Source of the DNA: Acidobacteriota bacterium
GTDB lineage: Bacteria > Acidobacteriota > Terriglobia > UBA7540
NCBI GenBank assembly: GCA_021827255.1
Contig: JAKAWO010000081.1
Span: 1-10,569, forward strand
Length of the DNA: 10,569 bases
Direction of reading: 5' to 3'
Part shown: positions 1 to 7,117 of the stretch, piece after piece
Layout of the letters: each line of letters starts with the position of its first letter
Numbering within the stretch: the stretch's first letter is position 1
Position numbers and translations under genes: made by a program
Notes under the pieces: generated by a model
What the model saw: only the letters and a program-made list of their open reading frames with translations
Databases searched by the model: none
Told to the model about the DNA's origin: nothing

Positions 1-14
1 AGAGCGTAGAGCGC

Positions 15-46
15 AAAAAAACGGCCGCCGACTTCGCAATAGGCGG
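15..46 (-). terminator. Weak intrinsic-terminator-like hairpin after mltG
   Basis: Read on the minus strand just after the mltG stop codon, a 5-bp stem CCGCC/GGCGG (42-46 with 25-29) encloses a 12-base loop. Three bases later comes a run of seven T (15-21). The stem is short and the loop long, so termination may be inefficient. The segment could instead be the beginning of a downstream gene reaching beyond the window, because another minus-strand frame stays open through it. Confidence 0.3.
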
Positions 47-51
47 TGCGG

Positions 52-1146
52 TTATCGGGGGCGCGGCCCGTGCTGCGCGCGACGTCGGGGTTGGGCGCGG
101 CGATGAGGGTCGCGAGTTTTGCGCCGGGCGGGCACGGAGTGGCGCAGAGCGGCCAACTGCCGCAGGTAGCGCGCGACGTTCCGCCGATGCTGGGCAAGCG
201 TCCGGGCAAAGACGTGGCCGCCGTGGTTGTTGCTGACGAAGTAAAGATAATCGGTCGAGGCAGGACAAAGGGCGGCCTCGAGCGAGGCCAGGCCAGGGCT
301 GCAGATCGGCCCCGGCGGTAGCCCGGCGTGCACATAGGTGTTATAGGGCGAGTCGAGCTTGAGATCGTCGGTGGTGATGGTCGGGACGGCGCGGCCGTCA
401 AGCTCCGCCGCGTAGATGACCGTCGGATCACATTCGAGTGCCATGCCCATTTCCAGGCGCAGTTCGAAAACTTGAGCGATGACGGGGCGTTCGGAGGGCT
501 TGGGCGTCTCGCGTTCAACCAGCGACGCCAGCGTAACCGCCTGATGGAGCGTCATGCCCGACTTGTGAAGGTCCTCCGCCAAGTCCTTTTTGTAGATTCG
601 CCGGAACTGATTCAGCATGCTGGCGATGACCTGAGCGATGGTCGCGCCGCGCGGAAAGCGGTAAGTGTCAGGGAAAAGATAACCTTCAAGCGAAGGCGCT
701 TGGGGATCGAGGTCACTGATGGCGCGCGTCGCGAGCGTCGCTTGAAGAAAATCATCCGGCGGAATCCCCAGGTCCTTCTGGAAAATGTGGGCCATGTCAA
801 AGCGGTTAGAACCCTCAGGAATGACCACTCTGTGGAGATAAACCTGGCCGTGAATGAGCTTGCGGTAAACGTCGAGCGGGCGCAGTGGACGATCGAACAG
901 ATATTCGCCTGCCTTCAGGCGATGGCGATAGCGGCCGAGGAGGTAGAGCGCCAGAAAGGGGAAGCGACCGGCCAGCACGCCTTTTGAAACGAGCACCGCG
1001 GCGACTGCGGTAGCGCGAGTGCCGGGCGGAATCTCAACCAGTTCCCGGCCGGAGTAACCCCGAAAAGGGCGGAAAAGATCGCGGACGACAAGCGCCGAAG
1101 CGACGAGAAAAGCCACCAGAATGGCCAGCGCCACGCGTTTTTTCAC
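52..1146 (-). CDS. mltG: Endolytic murein transglycosylase MltG (YceG-like)
   Basis: The 364-residue product matches MltG, an inner-membrane lytic transglycosylase that cleaves inside nascent glycan strands and so acts as a terminase for peptidoglycan polymerisation. An N-terminal anchor (residues 4-20, after MKKR) is followed by a LysM-like region and then the YceG catalytic domain. Visible family motifs are EGYLFPDTY (154-162), the LASLVERET block with the likely catalytic Glu211, DPTVIY (240-245) and SPYNTY...GLPPGPI (266-281). The start is GTG at 1146; it overlaps the ruvX stop as GTGA and has a good GGAGG ribosome site six bases upstream. The conserved fold ends near residue 330. The last 34 residues form an arginine-rich tail (11 Arg) that I do not recognise as part of the family; it may be a natural extension or a shifted frame. 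Family call is secure. Confidence 0.93.
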   Translation of the reverse strand: MKKRVALAILVAFLVASALVVRDLFRPFRGYSGRELVEIPPGTRATAVAAVLVSKGVLAGRFPFLALYLLGRYRHRLKAGEYLFDRPLRPLDVYRKLIHGQVYLHRVVIPEGSNRFDMAHIFQKDLGIPPDDFLQATLATRAISDLDPQAPSLEGYLFPDTYRFPRGATIAQVIASMLNQFRRIYKKDLAEDLHKSGMTLHQAVTLASLVERETPKPSERPVIAQVFELRLEMGMALECDPTVIYAAELDGRAVPTITTDDLKLDSPYNTYVHAGLPPGPICSPGLASLEAALCPASTDYLYFVSNNHGGHVFARTLAQHRRNVARYLRQLAALRHSVPARRKTRDPHRRAQPRRRAQHGPRPR

Positions 1147-1598
1147 GGCGCGCCTCCGGCATCCGAGCGGCGCGCGGCTTGGGTAGCGAGATAATCGAGA
1201 TAATTGGACAGCAGCAGCACAGCGGCCACGCGATCGCGGGCGCGGCGACGCTTCTCGATGCCGAGGCCCGCATCACGCAGCACGCGGAGGGCTTCGGCGG
1301 TGGTCAGACGTTCGTCCCAGAGAACGAGGGGACATTTGAGCCGGCGCTGCAGCTTTTCAGCAAAGGCGACGACACGGCGCGACATTTCCGTCGCCTCGCC
1401 CCGGGCGCTGATCGGATGGCCCATAACCACTCTCTCGACCGAATATTCTTCGACTAAGCCACAGATGTGTTCGACGTCGGCAGCAAGATTGACCCGCTCG
1501 TACGTTGGGAGTCCCTGGGCCGTGAGACCCAGCGGGTCAGAAACGGACAGCCCCATGCGCTTTGTTCCAAAATCTATCGCCAGAATGCGTCGAGACAA
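1143..1598 (-). CDS. ruvX: RuvX/YqgF family putative Holliday junction resolvase / pre-16S rRNA nuclease
   Basis: This 151-residue protein has the YqgF RNase H-like fold. Known roles in the family are maturation of the 16S rRNA 5' end and possibly Holliday-junction cleavage. Motifs seen are the first strand AIDFGTKRMGLSVSD with Asp9, the GHPIS...G block (60-67) where many homologues have GLPL, WDERLTTAEA with Asp95 and Glu96, and DRVAAVLLL with Asp122; these acidic residues are the expected metal-binding set. Length is typical. The start is TTG at 1598, chosen because it sits directly before the conserved first strand and has GAGGG a few bases upstream; no in-frame ATG fits. The 3' end overlaps mltG by four bases, a common pairing. 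A 139-base gap separates it from the upstream membrane-protein gene, so it may have its own promoter. Confidence 0.92.
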   Translation of the reverse strand: MSRRILAIDFGTKRMGLSVSDPLGLTAQGLPTYERVNLAADVEHICGLVEEYSVERVVMGHPISARGEATEMSRRVVAFAEKLQRRLKCPLVLWDERLTTAEALRVLRDAGLGIEKRRRARDRVAAVLLLSNYLDYLATQAARRSDAGGAP

Positions 1599-1656
1599 TC
1601 ATCCCTCGGAGCGCCCTGCGGTTGGCCCAGGCGACCTGGAGCCGGAGGCCTTTTCC

Positions 1657-1662
1657 ATTATG
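1657..1662 (-). promoter_or_regulatory. Possible -10 element upstream of ruvX
   Basis: CATAAT on the minus strand differs from TATAAT at one base and lies about 60 bases before the ruvX TTG start, inside the 139-base gap. No good -35 hexamer stands at 16-18 bases upstream (the best is TCGAAA, four of six, at 18), so this is a weak candidate. Read-through from the upstream membrane-protein gene is the alternative. Confidence 0.2.
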
Positions 1663-1737
1663 CACCTGTCTCCTGCTCCCTTTCGAGCCAACGTGAGTGC
1701 CCGGAAGGCTAGAGGATTTTTGGAGCTCGGCAAAAGG

Positions 1738-2652
1738 TCACGGTTTTTCGGCGCGACCGGCAAGATACTTGAAGGCCTGGAACGCGGCGAACAGGCTGGC
1801 GGCAAGGGTGAGTGCTCCGATGGCCGCGTGCGTCGCCCGCATGACCACGAGGCCGGGCAGCGGACGGGCCAGCGCGCGGCTGTCCAACTCCGTCCGGTAA
1901 CTCACCAGGCCCAGTAGGAGTTCAATGATGACTAGTTCCGCCAGAATGACCGCCCCGATTTTGAGCTGCCGCAACCCGGAAAACTTGTTCAGCGCGATTT
2001 CAAGCATCCAGAGGGCGCCGATGGCGACGAGAATCCCTCCGACAAAGTGAGGGGCCAAGCGCACGGACCCGCGCGCGTGCATTGAACCCAGGACCGTGAC
2101 GGCGAAGAGCGTGAAGGTGGTAAAAACGCTCAGCTGGCGAAAGGAGGGAGCAGCGATGTCCGGAATTTTTTGCAGATCCCACCGCCAATCGGTGCGGGTA
2201 AAAAGCGCCAGCGAAACGACGAGGCCATAGAGCAGCAGCGTGATGGGGCCTAGCGTGAGAGCCAGTTTCAACGACGGACCTTGGCCCGGCGCCGTGCGCC
2301 ATGCCAAGGCCGGAGGGATCGCGAGGAGCGCAGCCGCGAGGCCGAGAATCTTCACGTAGCGTGCAGAGCCGTTCCTGAAAAGCGAAACCGCAAGAATCAC
2401 GGTCATGGCGGCAGAAAATTCGGTTATCCAGCGGTCGAAGCCGGCATATTGGACGGGGTTCGAAAGCGCCAGGTCGTCAAAGACGAACGCCAGGAATTCG
2501 AGAACGGCAACCAGCGCCGCAAACCGGTGCAGCCAGGAAACGCTGCCGACTGGAGGGCTGTCCACAAGCGGCGAGGGCGGCAACTCGGAAGCGCGGATAA
2601 CAACTTCCGCGGCATCCTCGAGGCTGGGCATGAATGCGGGATCGGTTTTCAT
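1738..2652 (-). CDS. Eight-helix membrane protein, probably a degenerate CtaA/Cox15-like protein
   Basis: The 304-residue protein has a hydrophilic N-terminus (1-38) and about eight hydrophobic segments, near residues 41-59, 75-92, 102-117, 130-151, 174-190, 200-222, 231-251 and 268-293. The layout, HRFAALVA in helix 1, ITEF in helix 2, and helices 7-8 with LLLG...RPLPGLVV...H resemble heme A synthase (CtaA/Cox15). In that family two His pairs (helices 2/4 and 6/8) ligate hemes. Here His202 and His275 fit the C-terminal pair. Helices 2 and 4 have no His, although Glu78 occupies a place like the conserved Glu of helix 2; the usual loop motifs are also missing. It may bind one heme without making heme A, or be an unrelated membrane protein. 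It starts 15 bases after the SDR gene and is probably co-transcribed. The ribosome site is weak (AAGCTC). The CtaA link is inferred from pattern, not from a search. Confidence 0.75.
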   Translation of the reverse strand: MKTDPAFMPSLEDAAEVVIRASELPPSPLVDSPPVGSVSWLHRFAALVAVLEFLAFVFDDLALSNPVQYAGFDRWITEFSAAMTVILAVSLFRNGSARYVKILGLAAALLAIPPALAWRTAPGQGPSLKLALTLGPITLLLYGLVVSLALFTRTDWRWDLQKIPDIAAPSFRQLSVFTTFTLFAVTVLGSMHARGSVRLAPHFVGGILVAIGALWMLEIALNKFSGLRQLKIGAVILAELVIIELLLGLVSYRTELDSRALARPLPGLVVMRATHAAIGALTLAASLFAAFQAFKYLAGRAEKP

Positions 2653-2667
2653 AAGAGCTTGGTCAAA

Positions 2668-3453
2668 TCATTTTCCGGGCCGCGACATTTTGGCTACGGC
2701 CCAAGGAACGCAAGGCCGCGGCACGAACCGCTCGATAAAAACGCCTATTTGATTGGCGAATCCGGGGACCACCAAGCCGCCACCGCTGTCCAGCTTGGCG
2801 AGCGCTTGCGCGACCACTTCCTTAGCCGCCATGCCCGATCCTGGGAATCGGCCGCGCCCGGCGCGACTGCCCTCAATGACGAAGTTGGTCCGCGTACCGC
2901 CGGGGCACAAGGTGACCACGCGCACGCCGTAGGGGCGTAATTCTTCCGTAAGGGCCAGCGAGAAACTGGTTATAAAGTTCTTGGTGGCGGCGTAAACGGC
3001 GACGTAAGGGATCGGTTGAAATCCGGTCATCGAGGAGACATTGATGATCCCGGCGCCGCGCCGCCCGATCATGCTGGGCAGGAAATAATGGCTCAACTCG
3101 ATGAGCGCCGCAAGATGCAGGCGAATCATCTCCATTTGGCGTTCGAGCGGGAGCACCCAGAATTCGCCGCGCGCGCCGAAGCCGGCATTGTTGATCAGCA
3201 AACTGATTTCCCGTCCGCCCTCGAGAACCGATCGGGCCAGAAAACCACCGGCGCCCTCCACGCTTAAGTCGCACGGTAAGGGCTCAGCTTGAATGTCGTA
3301 AGTCTGTTGCAGTTCGCGCGCCAGGGCTTCGAGCTTCCCCCGAGATCGGGCCGTCAGAATGAGATTTTGCTTTCGGCGGGCCAGGGCGCGCGCAAATTGT
3401 TCACCGATGCCGCTCGATGCGCCGGTCACCAGAGCCCAGCCGGGCATGCTCAT
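2668..3453 (-). CDS. Short-chain dehydrogenase/reductase (classical SDR, COG0300-like)
   Basis: The 261-residue product is a classical NAD(P)-dependent oxidoreductase. It shows the Rossmann motif TGASSGIG (10-17), DLS near 62-64, NNAG (88-91), catalytic Ser141, Tyr154 and Lys158 (YAATK), and the CPGGTRTNF segment after strand six. ARS after the second strand (35-37) suggests NADP(H) preference. The pattern resembles the DltE/YvaG-like SDR group, whose substrates are mostly unknown; long-chain keto-acyl compounds are one possibility. The same frame stays open upstream to 3729, but the start at 3453 is chosen because the protein then begins just before the Rossmann strand, overlaps the hydroxylase stop as ATGA, and has AGGA eight bases upstream. 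Coupling to a fatty-acid-hydroxylase-like gene hints at a shared lipid pathway; the exact substrate cannot be read from sequence. Confidence 0.9.
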   Translation of the reverse strand: MSMPGWALVTGASSGIGEQFARALARRKQNLILTARSRGKLEALARELQQTYDIQAEPLPCDLSVEGAGGFLARSVLEGGREISLLINNAGFGARGEFWVLPLERQMEMIRLHLAALIELSHYFLPSMIGRRGAGIINVSSMTGFQPIPYVAVYAATKNFITSFSLALTEELRPYGVRVVTLCPGGTRTNFVIEGSRAGRGRFPGSGMAAKEVVAQALAKLDSGGGLVVPGFANQIGVFIERFVPRPCVPWAVAKMSRPGK

Positions 3454-4193
3454 GGCTCGAATCCTGTCGGAGGGATAACGCTCTGGGATGATCGGGCCGC
3501 CCGCGCCAAGCCGGAAGGCTTTCCGCCATGATAGAGCGCCTGACGGACCTGAGCCGGATAGCGCGTCCTGAATATGATATCCCAAAAGCCGTTCGTCAGC
3601 CCGTAACCGCGCTCTGTTCCTTTCGAGCTGTGGTGGTAAAAGTGATGCCGCTTGATGTACCGAAAATAGACGTTGCGGAAATTGTAGAAGTGGCAGGAAT
3701 GATGAACCCATTCTTCGCCGACGTAGCATTCCACGACGCCCGCCAGCAGAACCGGTAACGTGTAAATCGGCGCAATAAAACTGAGCGGGGCGGCGATGAA
3801 GAACAGCGGCAGGAGGTCTTTCAATTCACCGTTGATGTGATGACCGTCGAAGGGCCGCTTATGGTGTTCCCAGTGAAGCGGGTCAAGACGCTCGTGCAAA
3901 AAGCGGCGGATAATCCCCTCGCCGGGCGCAAAACGCCCGTGCAGCACGTAGCGATGGAACAGGTATTCGACCAGGGTCCAAACCGGCACCCCGGCGGCGT
4001 AAAAGGCCAGAGCGATCCAAGGATGCGCCGAGCGCAGAGCGAAAAAGAGCACGGCGAGAGAGTAAATAGAATAAAACGCAGTCACGGGGTAGAGGCGGTG
4101 GCGCGAGATACGCGCTTGATGCCGCTTGTACACGCCAAACGGGACATCCGGTTTCCGATTCTCCTGCACGGCAACTGCGGGATTCGATTCCAT
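3450..4193 (-). CDS. Fatty acid hydroxylase superfamily membrane protein (FA2H/Scs7-like)
   Basis: This 247-residue integral membrane protein carries the histidine clusters of the di-iron fatty acid hydroxylase/sterol desaturase superfamily: HRYVLH (80-85), HWEHH (107-111), GHH (117-119), VHHSCH (163-168) and HHFYHH (183-188). Hydrophobic stretches near 36-53, 57-75 and 126-158 place the clusters on the cytoplasmic face, as known for the family. The spacing, and NGFWDIIFRT after the last cluster, are closest to fatty acid 2-hydroxylases such as yeast Scs7, which hydroxylate acyl chains of sphingolipids; the fused cytochrome b5 domain of Scs7 is absent, so electrons must come from another donor. 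The ATG at 4193 has GAGG six bases upstream. The stop overlaps the SDR start as ATGA. The family is secure; the substrate (fatty acid, ceramide, hopanoid or carotenoid) is inference. Confidence 0.88.
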   Translation of the reverse strand: MESNPAVAVQENRKPDVPFGVYKRHQARISRHRLYPVTAFYSIYSLAVLFFALRSAHPWIALAFYAAGVPVWTLVEYLFHRYVLHGRFAPGEGIIRRFLHERLDPLHWEHHKRPFDGHHINGELKDLLPLFFIAAPLSFIAPIYTLPVLLAGVVECYVGEEWVHHSCHFYNFRNVYFRYIKRHHFYHHSSKGTERGYGLTNGFWDIIFRTRYPAQVRQALYHGGKPSGLARAARSSQSVIPPTGFEP

Positions 4194-4205
4194 GCAAAAC
4201 CTCAG

Positions 4206-4227
4206 CTCCTCATCTCGGATGAAGGAG
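4206..4227 (-). promoter_or_regulatory. Leader hairpin just upstream of the hydroxylase ribosome site
   Basis: On the minus strand, 4227-4218 can pair with 4214-4206 around a 3-base CGA loop, giving nine pairs (one G-U) with one bulged C. It captures a GAGGAG run and ends two bases before the proximal GAGG that precedes the ATG. It could modulate translation initiation, but it is short and could be a chance pairing. Confidence 0.25.
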
Positions 4228-4340
4228 GAGTTCGCCTCGCCGAACCGGGTTCTTTTCAGTGCGCCTTCCGACAGCCGAATGAGTCAACAGCCGCGGCGGA
4301 GACCGCTCACCGCGCGCTGCCTCCCAACGCAATAACCGCT

Positions 4341-4368
4341 ATTCTACCATCGAATGCAGCGTTGTCTA
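4341..4368 (-). promoter_or_regulatory. Candidate sigma70-type promoter for the hydroxylase-SDR operon
   Basis: Read on the minus strand, TAGACA (4368-4363; five of six to TTGACA) is followed after 16 bases by TAGAAT (4346-4341; five of six to TATAAT). The -35 element begins with the TAG stop codon of the receptor gene. Transcription would start near 4334 and give a leader of about 140 bases before the hydroxylase ATG. This is the best-matching promoter I found in the window; it is unsupported by experiment. Confidence 0.45.
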
Positions 4369-6924
4369 GTGGGCAAAGCCGATGATGATACCGTTGATCC
4401 TTTTGTCGAGGCCTGTGAAATCGCCGAACAGTGGCGACGTAATGTTGTTGTACACGTCGGTCGGATTTTTCCGGTCGGTTGTGTTGATAGAATATACGCC
4501 AAAGCGAAACTTGTGACCTTTGTGAAAAGGCACTGGGAATTCCCTATAAACGCTCCAATTGAGGGAGAAATAAGTCGGATAGCGCCGGCTGTCGGGTGGG
4601 CCGACATAGTTCTGGAGCACATCCACGTTGGAGTAAGGGAAGCCCGTGTGGATGTCCACGGCCGGGACCAGCGTAATCTTCCAGGGCAGTCTGAAGGTGC
4701 CGAGCGCCGTCAGGCGGTTGGGAATGTCGGAGGGCAGATCGGCGTATGCGTCGGGACGGATCACCGGTTCCTCAAAAGGCACGTAAACCTGGCTGAGGGT
4801 GTTCAGATCGCCGCGGGCGCTGCTGTGAAGATAAGCGAAGGTGATGTCGGCTCGCGCGCTCGGATGGATTCGCACGGACGCTTCCAGGTCATGGTAATCG
4901 GTGCGACCGCTATTGATGAGCATCAGCAGAGCTTCACCGTTCACCTCGGTGGTTGGATTCACCACGAATTCGTTGCGGGTGCGGCTGGAAAGGTAGTCCA
5001 CGCTGAGGATGACCTGGCGGAGCAACCGGCGCTCCACTCCGACTCTCCAAGTCTCGCTGTAAGGCGTGCTGCCAAGGTCGGAGCATGAGACAAGAAGCGG
5101 AGACGCGGCCCGGTTGCTTCGCGCGCACACGTTCCGGTAGGCGACCGGCGCGGCCAACAGCGCCCCTTGCGCGCTGAACAGCGAAACCATGCGCTCCGGG
5201 TTGTTCGAGAAATCGCCGGCCAATAGCGGCGTGCGGTCATGAAAGATGCCCCAGCCAGCGCGGAAGACCGTCTTGCCTCCGCTACCCGGCGAATAGACCA
5301 TGCCGATGCGGGGGCCCAAATCGGCCGCTTCACCGTTCGACTGGCCAAAGTAGCGCGCACCCAGATTCAGCGCCAAATGATCGTTGAAGACCCAGTGATC
5401 TTGGAAAAAGCCTGCGACCTGAGTGTCTTGCGCGCGAAGCGCTCCAACGCCGGTGAAGTCAATCTCTTCGGCTACCGCGCTGTCCGCCCGCAGCAACTGG
5501 ACAGGCTGCGAAAGGCTGGTCCCGTCAAAAGCGCGTCGAAGGACATCCACGCCTACCGACGGTTCATGTTTGCCCAGCCAATTGTGGGATGGAAATGCAA
5601 AGGCGGCCGCAGCTTCTTCCTGGTTACTGAACCGCTTCCAGGCGTTGAAGTAATTCCCTGACAGGCCACTCGGCGTGACGAGCATGTCGAGGGGACCCTG
5701 GCCGTGAGCGTAAGTGTCCGCCTGAAGATATTGAAAGTGGGTTGTCAGCGCGGCCCCGGATGGAAACTGGTAATGATCGGCAGCGTCGAGTGAATATCCT
5801 CGCTGGCCTAAATCCGATGACGCCGGCTGGGGCACCAGGGCGCGCAAGTTGGCGAATTCCTGCCGTCTTGGGAAAATATCCACGTTGAACGTCAGCAAGT
5901 GGCGGTCGGAGAAAAGATACTGAAAGGTGGAAAAAGAATTGAAACCTTGGATCTTGGTTTCATCGTGCGGCCAAGCCAGCCCTCGGATGTCCTCCTTGTT
6001 CATCGTGTACTGGAAAGCTTCCGCGAAATTCAGTTTCTGCGACAGAAGCGGGCCGGAAAAGTGCAAACGAGGCTCAGCCTGCTGCAATCCGACCCAGTGC
6101 CCTTGTTTGGCGCGGATTTTTGGGTTGACGTTCTCCATCCCCCAATTCCACTGGCCGGTCGGGGCTTTGGTTTCGATGCTCGTCAGTCCCCCCGTGAAGC
6201 CATCGTATCCCGCCTCGAAAGGCGCCGGATAAACCTTCAGGGATTCTACTGCGTCAATCGGCAGGCCCACGATGAAGCTTCCGGTGACCGGGTCCACGGA
6301 CTCCGCCGAATCAATTTCCATCATGCCCTGAGTTTCCGGGGCGCCTTTGATGTATGTCTCGCCATTCAAAGCGCGGATTACGCCCGGCATGAGAGGCAAT
6401 TCCTGCTTGATCTTCTGCTGCGCCACCGGAGCCGTTGTGAGCTGAGGGGCGCTCAGCCTGGCCGGCGGCGTGGTATTGGCTTGAGAAACGGGCGGCGCCT
6501 TCTCCCGAACTTCAACCTGCTGATGGAGCTCCAACAGGGTAAGGCGGACGTTTTCAACCAAATTGTCGCCCGGGTGGATGGCGACCTGCCTCGAAAAGCT
6601 TTTGAAGCCTTCTGCAACAGCCGAAAGCGTGTAGTCGCCCGCCGGAACGCTTGGGAAGGCGAAGGCGCCGTTTTCGTCAGAAACCACCGTCAAAGGCTGC
6701 CCGATGTTCTGCCGCGAGACCAGGCGAACCGGTACTTGGCTGGCTCGGAAAACCTGATCATCTGGGGTGACGGCTGTTACGGTGCCGTGTAATGCGCCGG
6801 TGCCGACGGACTGGGCCATAACTGAGGCTGGGATCAGCCCCACGGCCAGCGTCAGCATGAGGGTGAGGCTGCGCGCCAAGGCGACTGCCTTGAAATGTGT
6901 CAATTTACTGAGCTTCAATTTCAC
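4366..6924 (-). CDS. TonB-dependent receptor-like outer membrane protein with carboxypeptidase-regulatory domain (Oar-like)
   Basis: The 852-residue product begins with a signal peptide (basic MKLKLSKL, hydrophobic 14-33, likely cleavage after VMA at 37). Residues about 42-134 form a carboxypeptidase-regulatory-like beta-sandwich (GALHGTV..., DENGAFAFPSVPAGDYTL). A Pro/Gln-rich linker follows (about 140-172), then a plug-like region (about 175-255, ending GFTGGLTSIETKAP), then a large region of alternating beta strands typical of a 22-strand barrel. This order is that of Oar-like receptors abundant in Acidobacteriota; the ligand is unknown. It is somewhat short for that group, shows no obvious TonB box, and ends in GFAH rather than with a terminal aromatic. 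One cysteine pair lies in a loop (NVCAR and VSCSD). The start is GTG at 6924, without a well-spaced ribosome site; GGTGGAAG lies about 15 bases away, so the start is less certain than the gene. Confidence 0.88.
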   Translation of the reverse strand: MKLKLSKLTHFKAVALARSLTLMLTLAVGLIPASVMAQSVGTGALHGTVTAVTPDDQVFRASQVPVRLVSRQNIGQPLTVVSDENGAFAFPSVPAGDYTLSAVAEGFKSFSRQVAIHPGDNLVENVRLTLLELHQQVEVREKAPPVSQANTTPPARLSAPQLTTAPVAQQKIKQELPLMPGVIRALNGETYIKGAPETQGMMEIDSAESVDPVTGSFIVGLPIDAVESLKVYPAPFEAGYDGFTGGLTSIETKAPTGQWNWGMENVNPKIRAKQGHWVGLQQAEPRLHFSGPLLSQKLNFAEAFQYTMNKEDIRGLAWPHDETKIQGFNSFSTFQYLFSDRHLLTFNVDIFPRRQEFANLRALVPQPASSDLGQRGYSLDAADHYQFPSGAALTTHFQYLQADTYAHGQGPLDMLVTPSGLSGNYFNAWKRFSNQEEAAAAFAFPSHNWLGKHEPSVGVDVLRRAFDGTSLSQPVQLLRADSAVAEEIDFTGVGALRAQDTQVAGFFQDHWVFNDHLALNLGARYFGQSNGEAADLGPRIGMVYSPGSGGKTVFRAGWGIFHDRTPLLAGDFSNNPERMVSLFSAQGALLAAPVAYRNVCARSNRAASPLLVSCSDLGSTPYSETWRVGVERRLLRQVILSVDYLSSRTRNEFVVNPTTEVNGEALLMLINSGRTDYHDLEASVRIHPSARADITFAYLHSSARGDLNTLSQVYVPFEEPVIRPDAYADLPSDIPNRLTALGTFRLPWKITLVPAVDIHTGFPYSNVDVLQNYVGPPDSRRYPTYFSLNWSVYREFPVPFHKGHKFRFGVYSINTTDRKNPTDVYNNITSPLFGDFTGLDKRINGIIIGFAH

Positions 6925-6948
6925 CGCCGGCGGCTGGCTTCCACCTTT

Positions 6949-6964
6949 GCCCCAACCAGGGGGC
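6949..6964 (-). repeat. Short GC-rich hairpin in the receptor leader (proximal)
   Basis: Inverted repeat GCCCC/GGGGC with a 6-base loop, 25 bases before the receptor GTG. Five G-C pairs; no T-run follows. It may be part of a leader structure that affects translation of the receptor, together with the distal hairpin. Confidence 0.35.
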
Positions 6965-6988
6965 CGCTTCGAATGCGGGATTCAGACT

Positions 6989-7005
6989 GGGGCTTTCTCA
7001 GCCCC
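6989..7005 (-). repeat. Short GC-rich hairpin in the receptor leader (distal)
   Basis: Perfect 6-bp inverted repeat GGGGCT/AGCCCC around a 5-base loop (GAGAA on the minus strand). It lies about 65 bases before the receptor start. There is no T-run, so it is not an intrinsic terminator on either strand. The CUGAGA string resembles a thiamine-pyrophosphate riboswitch motif, but the rest of that aptamer is absent. Confidence 0.4.
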
Positions 7006-7117
7006 GAGTAAGGCACATGGTTCCGTTCCTTACGTTGTGGCCGGGTGATCAGGGACGGCCGAACTCACAGACTGCCTTTTCACCCATGGGACCGATGTCC
7101 AGCATGAGAGCAATTTT

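Noticed and set aside
328..987. 219-codon plus-strand open frame opposite mltG
   Set aside because: The minus-strand frame carries all MltG motifs; this one is a composition shadow.
1599..1805. 68-codon minus-strand frame ending right before the ruvX TTG
   Set aside because: It overlaps the end of the membrane-protein gene, has no family features and a low-complexity Ser/Pro/Arg composition; the adjacency is probably chance.
3454..3729. Upstream extension of the SDR reading frame (92 codons)
   Set aside because: It overlaps the hydroxylase C-terminal coding region and lacks SDR features; the ATGA-coupled start at 3453 fits the family.
5899..6792. 297-codon plus-strand open frame opposite the receptor gene
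   Set aside because: It is antisense to a well-supported gene and its product has no recognisable motif or signal; long antisense frames are common in GC-rich DNA.
6989..7005. TPP riboswitch suggested by CUGAGA
   Set aside because: The conserved second half of the aptamer and the flanking pairing are absent; the string is just the loop of a simple hairpin.
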